Part shown: positions 1 to 12,127 of the stretch, in pieces | How positions within the stretch are numbered: position 1 is the stretch's first letter | How the letters are laid out: every line of letters begins with the position of its first letter | Origin: Cryptomeria japonica | Taxonomy: Eukaryota; Streptophyta; Pinopsida; Cupressales; Cupressaceae | Direction of reading: 5' to 3' | NCBI RefSeq assembly: GCF_030272615.1 | Contig: NC_081408.1 | Span: 338,924,793 to 338,988,792, forward strand | Length of the DNA: 64,000 nucleotides | The notes under the pieces: model-generated | Told to the model about the DNA's origin: nothing | The model's input: only the letters and a program-made list of their open reading frames with translations | Databases searched by the model: none | Translations under genes and position numbers: made by a program

Positions 1-1069
1 CAAGTTTCTAAAAACTAAAGAGGAAGGTAAGGTAAAATGGGAAAGAGAACTCTCATTCGAAAAGGAAGGTTTTCAACTTAGTTCAAGTCTTCTAATTCAA
101 TTTTCGCACAACTTAGAAAGTCACTTTTTAGGGTGTCTAAAAGGTCACATGGGAGTAGAAACTTGCCTTAAATTACCCCTAACCCTTAGGTATACCTTAT
201 GGGCTTTAGGAAACCCTATTAAACTACCCCTAGGTGTCCATTTAACCCTTTTTTAACCCCTCTGAAGTTTATTTTCGGGTCAAACCTATGTTGACCATCC
301 CAAAGATTCTTTACCCAAGGCATTTATGGAATCTCATTATATTAATTGAAAAAAAAACTTATAGTTAAACAATTCCCACCAAGAGACAAATTTAAAAATT
401 CAAACATAAATCCACACATGCGTCAAGTGACACAAAGAAAATACTTTTACAAATTTATACATGAAATTGTCTCTTGTGGATTTTACATAAATCCATTAAA
501 TAACACTTAACACACATGCATCATTTACTGTTACGAATAAAATACAACACAAACGGGGTGTTGTCTCTCCAAATAGACAAACCCTAGCTTTACGAACATG
601 CATAGATCTAGGTTTGGTTCTCCATAATATTTCCATGGTCACATGGATAACTTCCTGCGCATCTCAATTTACACATTAGTAGCTTCAAGTAACCTCATAT
701 AATATAAATCACAAGAATAATAATACACATCATCACTTGCATACAATTTACATTTGAACAATTTAATACATCTTATATCCAAGCAATTTCACATAAGCAA
801 TTCATCCTAATTCTCATAATTTGATCCACACTAAAAACATACATCATATTTCTATCATCATAGTAAAGTCCTACAAATTCAATCACGACATTTATCACCG
901 CAAATTCATCCTATTCAAAAATCATGTAGTGTTCTATATCATAAAGCATATAAATAAAACATCAACATATAGCAATGTTATCCAAATCATGGAATCATAT
1001 AAGTTCTAAATCCATAATTCATAAAAATAAAGCATCCATAATAGTCTCATCATAAATACCACTGAAATG
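1..1069. other. AT-rich flank without recognisable gene
   Basis: No reading frame of useful length and no family motif is visible on either strand. The DNA is AT-rich with short runs such as a poly-A at about 349-357. It lies beyond the 3' part of the minus-strand LINE and may include its 3' untranslated region, but no tail or target-site duplication could be located, so the LINE end is not defined. Confidence 0.5.
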
Positions 1070-1691
1070 TCAAATTGAGTCAAGGTCAGGCCTCACACCA
1101 ATTAATAGACTATCATTTGTTATTAGTTGCAGCTTCACAAACCCGAGTACGAACCAATATTTTCTAAGGTTCATCCCCTTCCACTGCCCTGATGACCTAT
1201 TTTGTAGCAAGGCACAACCCTTGAGTTTTAGGGTCAAGAAATCCCAACCCGCCCTTATATTTTGGTTGGATACAATGAGCTCAAGAGGCAGCAATAAAAC
1301 CAGCATGTCCATCCCATTTTAACTAGAGAAATGTCCTAATTAACATTCAAATCTTAATATTTTTGGATGGCATCTAGCAAGATGAATAATAAACATGAGA
1401 TGCAATGAAAATTTTATTAGCAACTTGAATTCTTCTTGCCAAGGATAAAAATGTGTTGCCCCAATTAAATAATTTATTTTTCAGCCTATTTAAGAACCAA
1501 TCCCACACGTCAAAAAGAGAGACTCCTACACTGAAAGGTATAACAATATATCTTGTGATCTCCTCATGCTTAATTTGCCTCCACTCCTTTGGAACCCATT
1601 TCAAGAAGCCCAAATTGAGACATAATAAATTTAGTCTTATTGTGAGCTAGTTGGGAACCAAAGATGGCACAATATAAATCTAGGATGTCCT
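1070..1691 (-). pseudogene. LINE ORF2 remnant, 3' part of reverse transcriptase region
   Basis: Minus-strand frames read FLNRLKNKLFNWGNTFLSLA followed by RRIQVANKIF. This matches the segment downstream of the catalytic core in plant L1-type reverse transcriptases (the usual pattern is KL..WK...LS.AGR). The upstream part reads IFGSQLAHNKTKF. The frame is broken by several stops and shifts. The piece stops at 1,691 where element E1 begins. The TSD GTCCT (1,687-1,691) is repeated at 38,046-38,050, where the same LINE resumes, so this is the 3' third of one LINE split by E1. A smaller block around 1,070-1,312 continues the same strand but is weakly conserved. L1-like assignment is confident; the 3' limit is not. 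Confidence 0.8.
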
Positions 1692-2800
1692 TGTTGGAAT
1701 CCAAGAATACTGGGAGGGGGGTGTGGGGGATCAGTGTTCAACAATTTTTAACTTTAATAACTTGATCTTATAACCACTTAATGCAAATGAAGAAAAGTAA
1801 AGTGCAGTAACACAAAGCAAGGATCAGCAACACCATAACACCAAGATTTTTTACATGGAAACCCGGTCAAGGGAAAAACCACAGTGAGATTCAAACCCAC
1901 AATATTGATATACTCTTTTAGAAGTATAAAAATATTACATAAGGAGAATTTACATGAATCCAGGCACACTACGTAGAGCTCACTACTCAGTTACAAAGGC
2001 TACAACCCGAAAGGCTCACTACCTTACAAAAGTTTACAAATGATTACAAGAAGGTTTGAACTTTATAATAGAATCAACAAATTCCTGAGTATAGTTCCAG
2101 TTAAGCACAAAAAACATGAACACACTCTGCTCTGTTATGATATTCAGCATTATACTGAAGCACAAATCTTTCAACTATGCACGTGAAATTGCACACAATC
2201 ACTCATACACACTTCCCATGCCATCCTTAAAAATCTCAAATGATCATACCAACCGGTCTAATATATCGACAACATCAAATTAGATCAATTCCATGTCGGC
2301 CAAAAAACCACATAACACACAAATGAAATGTGTTACCCAAGTTGGCTCAAATTTGATCAAAACAACCATGCAGACCAAAAAAAATGTCCACATGCTTCCC
2401 ACATGTCGACACATCATCCTTGATTATACAAACAATGGCAAAAATCACTTTGCACAATCCGCACAATGAATCTTCACACATTACTGCTAATGAACAATTT
2501 TCTAACCACAAGCATGTCTACCGCATCTTCTGACTCACCCAAAACTTATCACTGGAGACCACAAACTAGGAATAAGGCATATCACATGACCAAAATGATT
2601 CTTTGAGATCTATAACATAAAAGATGCAGCATAAATGAACCACCAACCAAATGTTCTTTATTTTGTCGGATAACCTGCTCTTCTCACCGAATCTTAATCA
2701 ATCTCTGGAATGAATGAATCAAGAACTGTGGATAGAATGTCTAACACAAGTTGCCAACAATGACAACGTCCGATCATCAATGCAGTGTCTCATGCCAGCA
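1692..2800 (-). repeat. E1 3' LTR
   Basis: Aligns along its length with 36,912-38,045, with scattered substitutions and small indels. Shared segments include the stretch around 1,840-1,930 and the one around 2,380-2,420. Starts TGTTGGAATCC and ends CATGCCAGCA. The U5-end purine-rich box after the first 25 bases matches the other copia-like LTRs of the window, but is altered here (gggaggggggtgtggggg). Confidence 0.9.
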
Positions 2801-2970
2801 ATCTCCCCCTTTAGCATTGACGACAACACTTAGTGAAAAATGACTAAGTGTCGAACCAAAACCAAGATATATACACTGCAACCAAGAATCTGACTACTGG
2901 AATCCAAAAATCAACAACTCCCCCTAAGATCAACATTTTCCACTCATCTATTCCCCCTTTGACATCAATG
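2801..2970 (-). promoter_or_regulatory. E1 polypurine tract and repeated PPT-like boxes
   Basis: Read on the minus strand, CTAAAGGGGGAGAT abuts the LTR at 2,801; this is the plus-strand primer site in reverse transcription. Further PPT-like copies lie upstream: TTAGGGGGAG at about 2,919-2,930 and TGTCAAAGGGGG at about 2,953-2,966. The same ordered array occurs in E2, E3 and the copia element E6. Confidence 0.75.
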
Positions 2971-3039
2971 AAAAAGGTAGAATTCTAGAAACCAAAAATT
3001 CAAGCCAAAAATGTTATATACATATGCATAGTCTTCCCA

Positions 3040-6000
3040 TACATACATTTGAAAATGTCTGCAAAAGAGTTCTTCAGTGAATTTAGGTGGCTATCCCAGC
3101 CCTTCTTTAGGCTCTCCAAAACTGTTATGTCCATTGAACAGGTATGCAAGTTCCTCTGTGGATTTCATGGCACTTGGGCATCTTCTAGACCACTGATCAT
3201 GATATCCAACTTGGGGGTAATGAGACTCCTAAGTTCACAAACTCTACCAATTATTATCTCTTTTTCCTGACTCAAACTTTTGATTTTTTCGAGTAAAGAT
3301 ATCACTTGGTTTTTGTGATTGCTCAAAGAGACTATTTGGACATTTGTGCAAGTTGATCCTCATGCTCTTTAACCTTTTCCTTAATATTTTAGGTGAACTG
3401 AGATAGTGTTAGACATGATTTGTAAATATTTCCACCCTCAGATAATGCATCTTGTATGCCTTTTACACACGTATCTAGAGTAACTTTGTCATCTACAATC
3501 ATCTTCTTTAATGTATGAAGCCTTCTTGCATTGAACTCATTCTGGACCTTCTCTTCAGAAGATTTCCCAAAGCATTGAAAGTGACTGTCTACAGAATTAA
3601 TTAAACTTCTCAATTTTCTGAATGAAGTGTCTCATGAGTCCTTCTGAAATGAAGGCATAAGTTTCTCTAGAAGACTGGATGACATAGTAAGCAACTCACT
3701 GTCCTCTGTGTGAGATTTTAGTAAGTCCTCACTAGCCTTCACTTGAGCAAGTGTTGGCAATTTGAGTGCCTAGACGGGGGACAGAGAAGCTAGGTTGATG
3801 GGGCCTTGAATGAATTCTGGATCCTCTACATGGATTTTCTTCCCCTTTACTAATTTTTTAGTGTCTCTTGCCTCAGCTTTAACTTCAACCTTTACTTCCA
3901 CACATTCCTATTCTATATCCTTCTCTGCATCTACTTCCTTTTCAAGGACCAAAGGGTTATCAAAATTAACCTTACCCTCATCTTCTTTACCTATATCCAC
4001 ATCCTCAACATTAACAGTCTAGACTTCCGGAATAGAAGTATCATCCATTGTCTGCACTTCCAGATTAGTGATTGACTTCATACCAGTTATCTAACAAAAC
4101 TTTTGTCAAAATATTTTAAGTTTATTAGCAACTTCATCAATTTTACCAAGCATAATCTTGTTTACCCTGTGCTTGCTTCTGAATTCATTCTTTGCTAACC
4201 GGAGTAATCTATCTATCTGTTCCTTAGAAGTAACTGAGCAGAGATTTACTAATACATATTCCTTCAATTTTTCATCTTGCTTACATGTCATTAGTCTCCT
4301 AGCATCTAAAATAACATACAGGCTCTTGGCTATGATTGTCATTAATTCAATTAGAGCTTTGCTATAAACATTTAGATATTCTACAGTAGCTTCTTCTAGA
4401 GTTATCTTACTAGATTCATTATAATTTTCATACCAATATGCTAGTGGCTTTAAATTGTCATTCTTGACTACTTCATTAACAATCTCATTCAAGGACATGG
4501 GGTGCATAACTTCAAGTTTACCTTTCTTTAAAGCCTCATCAAGTATAGATTTTGGTTTCTTACTAGATTTAGGTCCATCGGATGGTTTCTGTTTTGAGAT
4601 CTTGGTGACCTTAGCAAATTTTTCTTTGACCTCCTTGATTGCTTCATTTGACTCTATCTCCTCTTCATCAATAGGAATCAATGTTCTATCATGTCCTCTC
4701 TTCTTATTTCCTTCAATAGGTTTTTGACCACCAGAGGAGGGTGCATAACCCTTTGATTGTTTAGGCTTAGGGGTAGGGGTTCCTAGGTTAGCCTTCTTTG
4801 GTTTCACCATTTCTTCTTCTTTCAGAATGTTTTTCTTTCTAGATCTCTGGATTGCCTCTTTAGTGATCTCCATGTTTTGTGCCAGCTACTCTACCTCCTT
4901 CCTCACCTTTTTCTGAATCTTCATCTTCTTGAACTTAGAATGTAAGTCCAAGCTCTTCTCCTTGTAAGTTTCAAACCTTTCTTCAAACTTATCCACCAAT
5001 TTTCTCAATAAGTGTTAAGCATATGCATCAATAATGTGTCATTCGACCTCATACCCCATGGGCGTGATCCATGATGTTCTTGGCTCCACGACTTCCATAA
5101 GACATTGATCAGTGTCAACCATAAAGTATATTGTATCTCCATACTTCAGTATTTCCTTAGGAATTCTCTCCCTATTTTGCATCATGCTCTGCAAGGTTTT
5201 GAAGTATCCCCAAGGAATACTATTCTGGACTGTAGAATCTTTGAGGCCATAAAGTGTCTAATTATTTTTTACTGCCACCAGCATGTCATAGGCCCACTGA
5301 ACTTTACCAACTCCCAGAATTTTATTCATAAAGTAGAAGTACAAACATATGATCAGAGTTCCAAATTTCAATACATGCTTCTTATCTTGTTTGATCTTCT
5401 TCAAATTTCCCAATAGGTCACTCTAGAGAACTTCACATAGATCATATTTCTTATCTTCCTTCAATATCTAATAAGAAGCATAGATAGTCATATCGGATAC
5501 TGAATTATCCTGGATAGAGTGATATAACTTCTACCCCATCACCATCGATGCAAATCTGACATCATACTCAACAATATCACTGATTGTCATTTCCCTTTTG
5601 TCAAATTGAGAACTGGTTGCTTTTGTTACTGTCTAATTATTCACATTCCTCAAGGCAGGCACCTCACTGACTGATCTCAAAAATGTTACCATCTTAATTG
5701 CACTCTTGGTAATTTTGTAGGGTTTATCAAGCCATATGAATTCATCGTGCATTCTGCTCAAAATGTATCTTACCCATTCAAGTTCATTAAAAACTGGGTG
5801 AAACCCTACTCCTCGATCGACTTAAATTCAAGTTTCAGGCTACCCATCACATCAAGCATATGCTTAGTGTATGTATTCGTCATTTGGGAACTTCTGATCT
5901 CCTCAATGTTATAGTGAATGTAAGCCCTAATATCCTCCACATGCAACACTTCGTAAGGGACTAATGAAAATACGATGCTTGGGTCATTCTCCATTGACTT

Positions 6001-6078
6001 ATATGGATGCTTCTTGAAATTAGGCATTGCCCTATCAGTGGCATCTACTACCAATGAGGTCGCAATACCAGAAGACAT
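3040..6078 (-). pseudogene. E1 ORF2, unknown conserved protein (broken)
   Basis: Starts at an ATG (MSSGIATSLVV) and can be followed with stops and shifts for about 1,000 codons. The N-terminal part includes an EDIRAYIHYNIEEI block and, further on, SRMHDEFIWLDKPYKITK and DVRFASMVMG. These match the E2 and E3 ORF2 blocks (RAHGEFFWLDSIHKITK in E3). A longer open part at 4,873-4,106 (255 codons) is basic and charged. The last part, about 3,613-3,389, is helical and charged (KVQNEFNARRLHTLKKMIVD). No RT, integrase or protease motif is seen. The conserved N-terminal domain is not one I can name. Function unknown; it sits where a copia element would have pol. Confidence 0.7.
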
Positions 6079-6508
6079 GCCATATCCAAAAAACTAAGCT
6101 TCAAACAAAAAAGTGTCAACTGATAAATACCTTCCAACCAAATGCAAGATCACTCAACAAATATTCTTTTTGCTAGAAATCTATGGAACTTCTACTTCAC
6201 TGTGCTCTTCAATTCTCTTTCTTTGGATGCAAAGTGAGAAATGAAAGGCCAACTTTCTTTTTATCCATCGCATACCTAAATTTTAGGTATAATAAATGTA
6301 CTTAACCCTAATTCTTCTAGATATCCTATATTCACAGAGTTCTCCTAAAGCATCATTTGCACAACATCAAGTATGATCAGAAACTTTCAGAAATTCATCT
6401 GTAACTATCACACATATCTCTACAACCTATCAGAACTCGGTACAGATATTCAATAGGGGGTTTGAAAGAGTTTCATCAAAACCTCCCCCTAAGGTTGAAT
6501 GCCTTAGC

Positions 6509-7171
6509 TTATTTACCGAATGAGGTTCCAATACCGGAATCAGGTGTAGATCCATTTCCTGCATTATCATCACTCTTCTTTACCCAAGTCTTCTTCATTT
6601 GATCTCTAATCTATTCAACTTTTTCTTTTCCCTTCTCATCTGCCTTCACATTCTTGTTCTTGTCTTCCAGACGTCTCCTATTCATATTTCTTCTTCTGTA
6701 ATACTTAGCAATGTCACCGGATTTGTTGCAAGCATACCAAACAAAATTTCCTTGCATAGGTCTGAAGTTCATCTGATTTCCTCTTGATCTGCATTGATTA
6801 GCAACATGTCCAAACCTACCACATGCATAACATCTGACATTTCTCCTATTCTAAAGGTTATTTATCTCACTTATGCATAAATTTGCCTTATGATCATACT
6901 TATTACATTTGAAACATTGACCAGTAAAAGATGGGTCATTATTATTCATTCTATTTCTACACTGACTAGCCATATGGCCAAATTTATTGCAAACAAAATA
7001 GTTCTTATTGATTTTATGAGCATTAGGTTGCATTACCGGAGGATTTCTTGAGTTCTTCTTTTTTTGTATGGATTTGGAGCTTTCACCTTTCTCAGATCCA
7101 AGTGCTTGTGTATCATTAGGATTCTTCTGAGTTGCAAGCATCTCATCTAGTCTGGTTGAACTAATCCAGAA
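6509..7171 (-). pseudogene. E1 ORF1, 3' half: four CCHC-type knuckles
   Basis: Continues E1 ORF1 after the E2 insertion. Four zinc-knuckle units in a row are seen: VCNKFGHMASQC (first Cys replaced by Tyr), CFKCNKYDHKANLC (Gly-to-Asp), CYACGRFGHVANQC, and a decayed fourth reading YACNKSGDIAKYY. Such knuckles bind nucleic acid in Gag proteins. The frame ends at a TAA at 6,509-6,511. A PPT-like motif (TTAGGGGGAGG) lies just past the stop. The 5' half with the coiled coil is at 36,342-36,843. Confidence 0.8.
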
Positions 7172-7176
7172 CTTCT

Positions 7177-8060
7177 TGTTGGAATACAATGAATCGAAGA
7201 ACACTAAGAGGGGGGCTGAATCAGTGTTCTATCAGTAACACAAGATTTTAACTTTTTATAACATACACATATAAACCGGTAAATGAGAAACATATAATAT
7301 GAAGTAAATAAACTAGCCACATGAATGAACACCATAACACACTGAATTTATACATGGAAAACCTCAAAGAGGAAAAACCATAGTGGGATTTGTGACCCAT
7401 AATATCAATTCACTGGCCATATGAAAGATATTACATAGAATGGGGGCCTACACATGTAGGAAGGCACACTGCCTAGAGCACACTGCTCAACACAAAAGAG
7501 TCTCACTGACTACAAGCTTATGCTGAGATAAAACAGTAATTGTGAACTCACAAAATGCATCTACAATGGCAAAAAAAGTTCTAGTTATAGCTTTGTTCTG
7601 TACCGGTTCATAAACCTTGAACCCTTCTATCGGTATCTCCTTTCCTCTAAGAATGCTTTACAAACCATCTACTTATCATTGCATGATATAAAATTTGCAT
7701 AGAAATGACCTACATACATATCCTTCGCATTACTCAATTCTACTACCTTGTCATATATCAAAATGACCTAATAGACTGACTTATATACCCTTTACAAACA
7801 ATATGCCTTATGTCCGCCATATACAATAATTACAAAATGATTTTACAAATAAAACCTTTCGGATCCCAGACTGATGTCGGCTTCACTGAAGTGTTGGATG
7901 TCGGTGTCGGTGCTGGTGTTGGTGATGAGCCTAATTACTCCAATGTTGATATCTATCGGTGTATGCCTTCAAATGTTGGTATATATCGGTATATGCCTTC
8001 AATAGAATCTTGTTTCCATAAATGACAACATATGAATTCAATTAGTGTCAATTTCCAACA
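7177..8060 (-). repeat. E2 3' LTR
   Basis: Pairs with 35,434-36,336. Both hold the same U5-end purine box, the GTCATTGATG-type box near the U3 start and a TATATAAG sequence (minus strand) near 7,781-7,788. The right copy has a short extra segment near 36,075-36,105. Confidence 0.9.
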
Positions 8061-8245
8061 ATCTCCCCCTTTGGAATTGATGGCAACACTCATGTGAAAA
8101 ATGGATTCCCTGTCGGTTCAACTGAAACATGCTCCCCCTGAGCTGATTGACTCTGTCTGCAATATACTATGTCCAATATCCTCCCCCTAGAATTATATAT
8201 TTTTCACATACATGTACTCTCCCCCTTTGGCATCAATGCCAAAGA
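8061..8245 (-). promoter_or_regulatory. E2 polypurine tract and repeated PPT-like boxes
   Basis: On the minus strand CCAAAGGGGGAGAT abuts the LTR. Three more copies lie upstream: CAGGGGGAGC (about 8,130-8,140), CTAGGGGGAGGA (about 8,179-8,190) and TTTGGCATTGATGCCAAAG followed by GGGGAGAG (about 8,219-8,245). The last is a dyad joined to a PPT. The order matches that in copia element E6 at 54,848-56,162. Confidence 0.8.
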
Positions 8246-8289
8246 CCGGTGAAATAATTGAAAGAATTGTTACAGATTACTTTACAGGA

Positions 8290-9989
8290 GCTTGACCGAT
8301 TTCAAGATTTTCAAGTAAGCTTTCTCTAGCAACTATGCATAGGCATCCCAGCCAGTTTTGAATGTTTTAGATATGGATACAAGTCCACTCAGTAAATGTG
8401 CAAGTGTTTCTTTCTTAGTGACTTTTGTTGGTGTGGGCTTCGCAAGCATATCCATACATTTCTCTTATATACACCAAGTGAATCCAATCTTGGACTCACC
8501 AAACCTTTGAGACTTCTTACTCTCCAAATAATCTTGTCTCTTTCCTTTTCAAAAGAAAACAATTGGTTCTCCAAAGTCAAAATTTGTCCATCAATAGATG
8601 TTGTAAGTGAAGTTAGTCCATCAAAAGAATTAGCAATATTAGCAATCTGTTCATGTAACTCCTTTATCCTCTTATCTACATTTGTTGTAAGAATCTCTAT
8701 ATTACAACAAACCCTGTAGATGTTAGTACATTGTTTCAAAGAATTTTCAATAAGTATAAGTTTCTCTTCATCCTTCTTCTTCTCCATCTCAATAATCTGG
8801 TCAAAAGCGGCTTTCTTGGCCAAAGTAAATCTTTCAAGTGCTTTCTTGTTGGAAATCTACTACAATGATTGAAAGTTTTTAGATATGTGCTCTATCAATG
8901 CCTTAAGCTTTCCAGAAGGGCTTGCTTCATTTTCAATCATACAATCAGGAATCAATTTGTGCAAAACTATTATTGATTGATCTATTATTTCCTTGTCTAC
9001 AAATCCTTCCTTCATTAGCTTTTGAGTAGCCATCATCATTAGCTCTGTGGGACTCATCTCTGTGATTGATTTCTTCTCAACTTGAGAAGTGTCAATTGCC
9101 AAAATTTTTGTTGGTATGGTACTGAGTATCTTATCAATCTCATTTTTCTTATCCTCTCCCAGTGTATCCCTTTTCTCATCCTCTTTTGCACTAGTGGCTT
9201 TGCCACGTGGTGCAGTATATCTTACTGCCAGTGGAGTATTATCCACAATGTTATCACTATCCTATGCATTATCTATTTTACCTTGCTCATAATGTACAAA
9301 TGTTGTCTCTACCGGTTTAGTCAGTACACTCTCATCAATTTTAGGTTTAACTACCAGTTCATTCAAAATTTGATCTGGACTTCCCAAACTTCCTTTCCCT
9401 TTAGATTTGTATGGAATGGTGGGAGTTTTTGCCTTAGCAAATTCTTCTTGAGAAGTGAGAAAATCAATTTTCTTTTGAAAGAATTTAGCCCAACCATCTC
9501 TAGTCTCATTTATTATCTCATTGACAATACCCATCATTAAGCTTATTTGTCGGGGTTTGCTGCTAAAGATTGTTCTATTTGCAACTTCTATACATCTTTT
9601 CATTTCTTCATTATTTATAGAACCACACATACTCAAAAGTTCAACTTTTTTAATCTCTATGTCCCTCCTGATTGCATCTAACTTATTATACAATGATAAA
9701 GAAATTTACTTCAAAATATCTACCAAAGCCTTCTTATATATGTCTAAATGTAACCAAATTGCTTCTTCCATTTCATTTTGTTCATTATCATCTAAATCTT
9801 CATAGAAACTTGACACATTCTTCAAAATTCCATCTTTAGTTACCTCATCTATCAATTCTACACAACTCATTGGGGGGATGATGGTAATACTACCAGATTC
9901 AATTGCTTCATCTATCACACTCTTTTTCTTCTTGTTAGGGGTTTCCTTGTTGAAGGTGTGGATGTTGTTGTTACCTTTCTTACTAGCTT
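8290..9989 (-). pseudogene. E2 ORF2, 3' part
   Basis: Four successive open stretches on the minus strand (10,014-9,706; 9,693-9,262; 9,246-8,860; 8,823-8,389) belong to one frame separated by single stops; the first bases read into E4 are LTR. The composition is charged. It begins basic (NKETPNKKKKSVIDEAIESG), matching E3 (PPAKKLTPKKKKVKQTIAPL), and ends in a heptad-like stretch (about 8,823-8,450, ENQLFSFEKERDKI). No catalytic motif. The upstream part resumes at 22,835 beyond E4 (TSD AGCTT). Confidence 0.7.
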
Positions 9990-11820
9990 TGTAATGCCCC
10001 ACCAGGAACCCCAAAGGAAAACCAACAACAAAGGGGGCGAATTTTTATTTTTTTAAGTTTAAATCACATTAAGAGCATTAATTACTACAATGCACAGTAA
10101 TAACACAAGCGAAAGACTTACACCAAAATTCCTAAAGGGTTACCAATGAAGAATTAAACTAAAAGTTAAATTCCATAATTATGATTAATCCAATTAACCA
10201 TCAATTACTCAAGAGCATAATAAGCCAAGCATTTACACCAATCATAAATAAAGTTGATAAAACAACATCTAGAACATAGGATTACATTGACCATAAAATA
10301 CATGGCTTCCAATAATACATTCAAAGTAACAACTGATTAAATTCAAGGTTACATAAATTCATTGATACAATTGACCACATAGGTCTCCAAAGAATAATAA
10401 TCTCTAACATGAGATAGAGCATGAGTCACAAACAACAGGAACACCTACGAAGCCAATTCCACATGAAGGAACGAACAAGAACATCCGATGGGAAGTGGCA
10501 CTACCACCTAACCATGTGATCCCAAATGGAATCACCCCACCGTGCTAGGAGATAGCAAAGGACCCTCAAGCAATCATAAGAAAGACATGGACGATAGAAC
10601 AATACGACTCCATGACAGTACAATACGACTTCACAATATTCCAGGTTTCTCAACATCACAATACTCAGGTGACTCGAAATTACAATACACTAGTGACCCT
10701 AAAGAGAGAGTGTCATTGCATAGCTTATGATGGTTACCCTAGGTAAGCCTCCATAGGTCTTGGCCCCCATCCTGGGTTATCCTGGTAACCTTTCCCAAAC
10801 CTTCGGATCCATCTAACTCTCATGCGGATCCTACCAACCCTTCGTGAAGACAAGGTGGTCGGTTTGCTATTCCAGGCCTTCCCACTACATCTTGAGCCTA
10901 TACAAGCACTCAACCATGTGCAGGGTACATTATCTTATATAATGTTATAAACTACCCACCCCCCAATCAATTATTAGGTTATCACTTAGTATCTAACTTT
11001 TGAGGGGTTATCCTGCCATCCACTTCAGGAACGGCCCCCACTCGAAATCCATTGTCTCATAGGACACTAACAAACATGGTCACTCTACAAGGACCCTATG
11101 GAGAAGCAGACAACCATAACACCACTATACAAATACAAGTAGCCAAAACAAAGACATACTAACTCTTGGTTAACCATAAGGAAAACACTACATGGTTAAG
11201 ACAACAAGGTCATCATACATCACTTGGTCAAAAGATACCAAATACGCCACAATAGGACGACTGAATCCTAGATGGAAAATAACAACCAATAAATCTCTTT
11301 GCAAGAAAAGCTAATTTCACTAATTCTGCACTCAGACAATCTTTGAGAAAAATAGCATCATAACACTTGCAAAATTCATTGATTGAAAATTAAATAAAAC
11401 ACCCTTCATTCAATACATAACCAAAATACGTCTCTCATTTCTATATAATTTCCAATTCAATATTTCAACAAAGTAATAAAATCCATATTAAATATTTAAC
11501 CAAATAAAAATATTAATTATATCCAACATATAATCTATTTCCCAAAATTAAACCCAAATTTATCAATTTGAATTAATAATCCAAAGCCTTGATTTACAAG
11601 CAGAATAAAAATAAATCCATATTTACATATATATAAAAATATTAGCAATAACTTTAATAAACTAAAATTTTAAATCTAAAATATAAATATTAACATAAAA
11701 AGAACTAAAATAAAAATATTTAACATTAAAAACTAACATTAAAATTATTCGCATTTTAATAAAAATAGCGGACACGTTAAAAATGCACCGCGAAGGAATA
11801 AAGCACGGCGGTGGGCAAAC

Positions 11821-12083
11821 CCTTACCCGCAGGTAGTGTTGTTGCCGGTAGGCCATAGTCACTACCTATCAGTAGTGCTACTACCGACTGGTAGCAGGCA
11901 CTACCGCCGGTAGTGTTGCTATCACCGGTAGCAGTCACTAGTGACCAGGAGTGCTGCTACCATTGCTAGCAGTCACTACTGACCAGTAGTGGTGCTACCG
12001 ATTGGTAGCAATCCTACCGACCAATAGTGTTGCTATCCCACGTAGCAGTCACTAGCGACCAGTAATGCTTCTACTGTAGTAGC
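11821..12083. repeat. LTR minisatellite, 37-39 bp units
   Basis: Six full units plus a partial first one, each like AGTCACTACCGACCAGTAGT followed by GCTGCTACCG..GGTAGC. Units contain dyads such as CTACCGCCGGTAG. It is a GC-rich island inside an otherwise AT-rich LTR. The right LTR carries a shorter version at 20,794-20,973. Confidence 0.85.
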
Positions 12084-12096
12084 AAGACACTATCAT

Positions 12097-12127
12097 CCCA
12101 CGTGGTGGGGCTAGCCCACCACGTGGG
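12097..12127. repeat. 31-bp palindrome with two G-boxes
   Basis: CCCACGTGGTGGG, loop GCTAG, CCCACCACGTGGG: perfect 13-bp arms. Each arm contains CACGTG, the plant G-box core. The right LTR copy (20,987-21,017) has lost one arm by substitutions (CCCACCATGTTGG). Confidence 0.85.

Noticed and set aside
3810-4022. Ser/Thr-rich plus-strand ORF (also 4,455-4,727, 41,486-41,728, 42,132-42,419)
   Set aside because: Antisense shadows of Lys/Glu-rich ORF2.
7810-8025. Gly/Val-rich ORF on the plus strand
   Set aside because: It lies wholly in the E2 3' LTR and is antisense to the element; no support in the other LTR.
11821-12083. CRISPR-like array
   Set aside because: Units are contiguous, degenerate and without spacers, within an LTR of a plant chromovirus.
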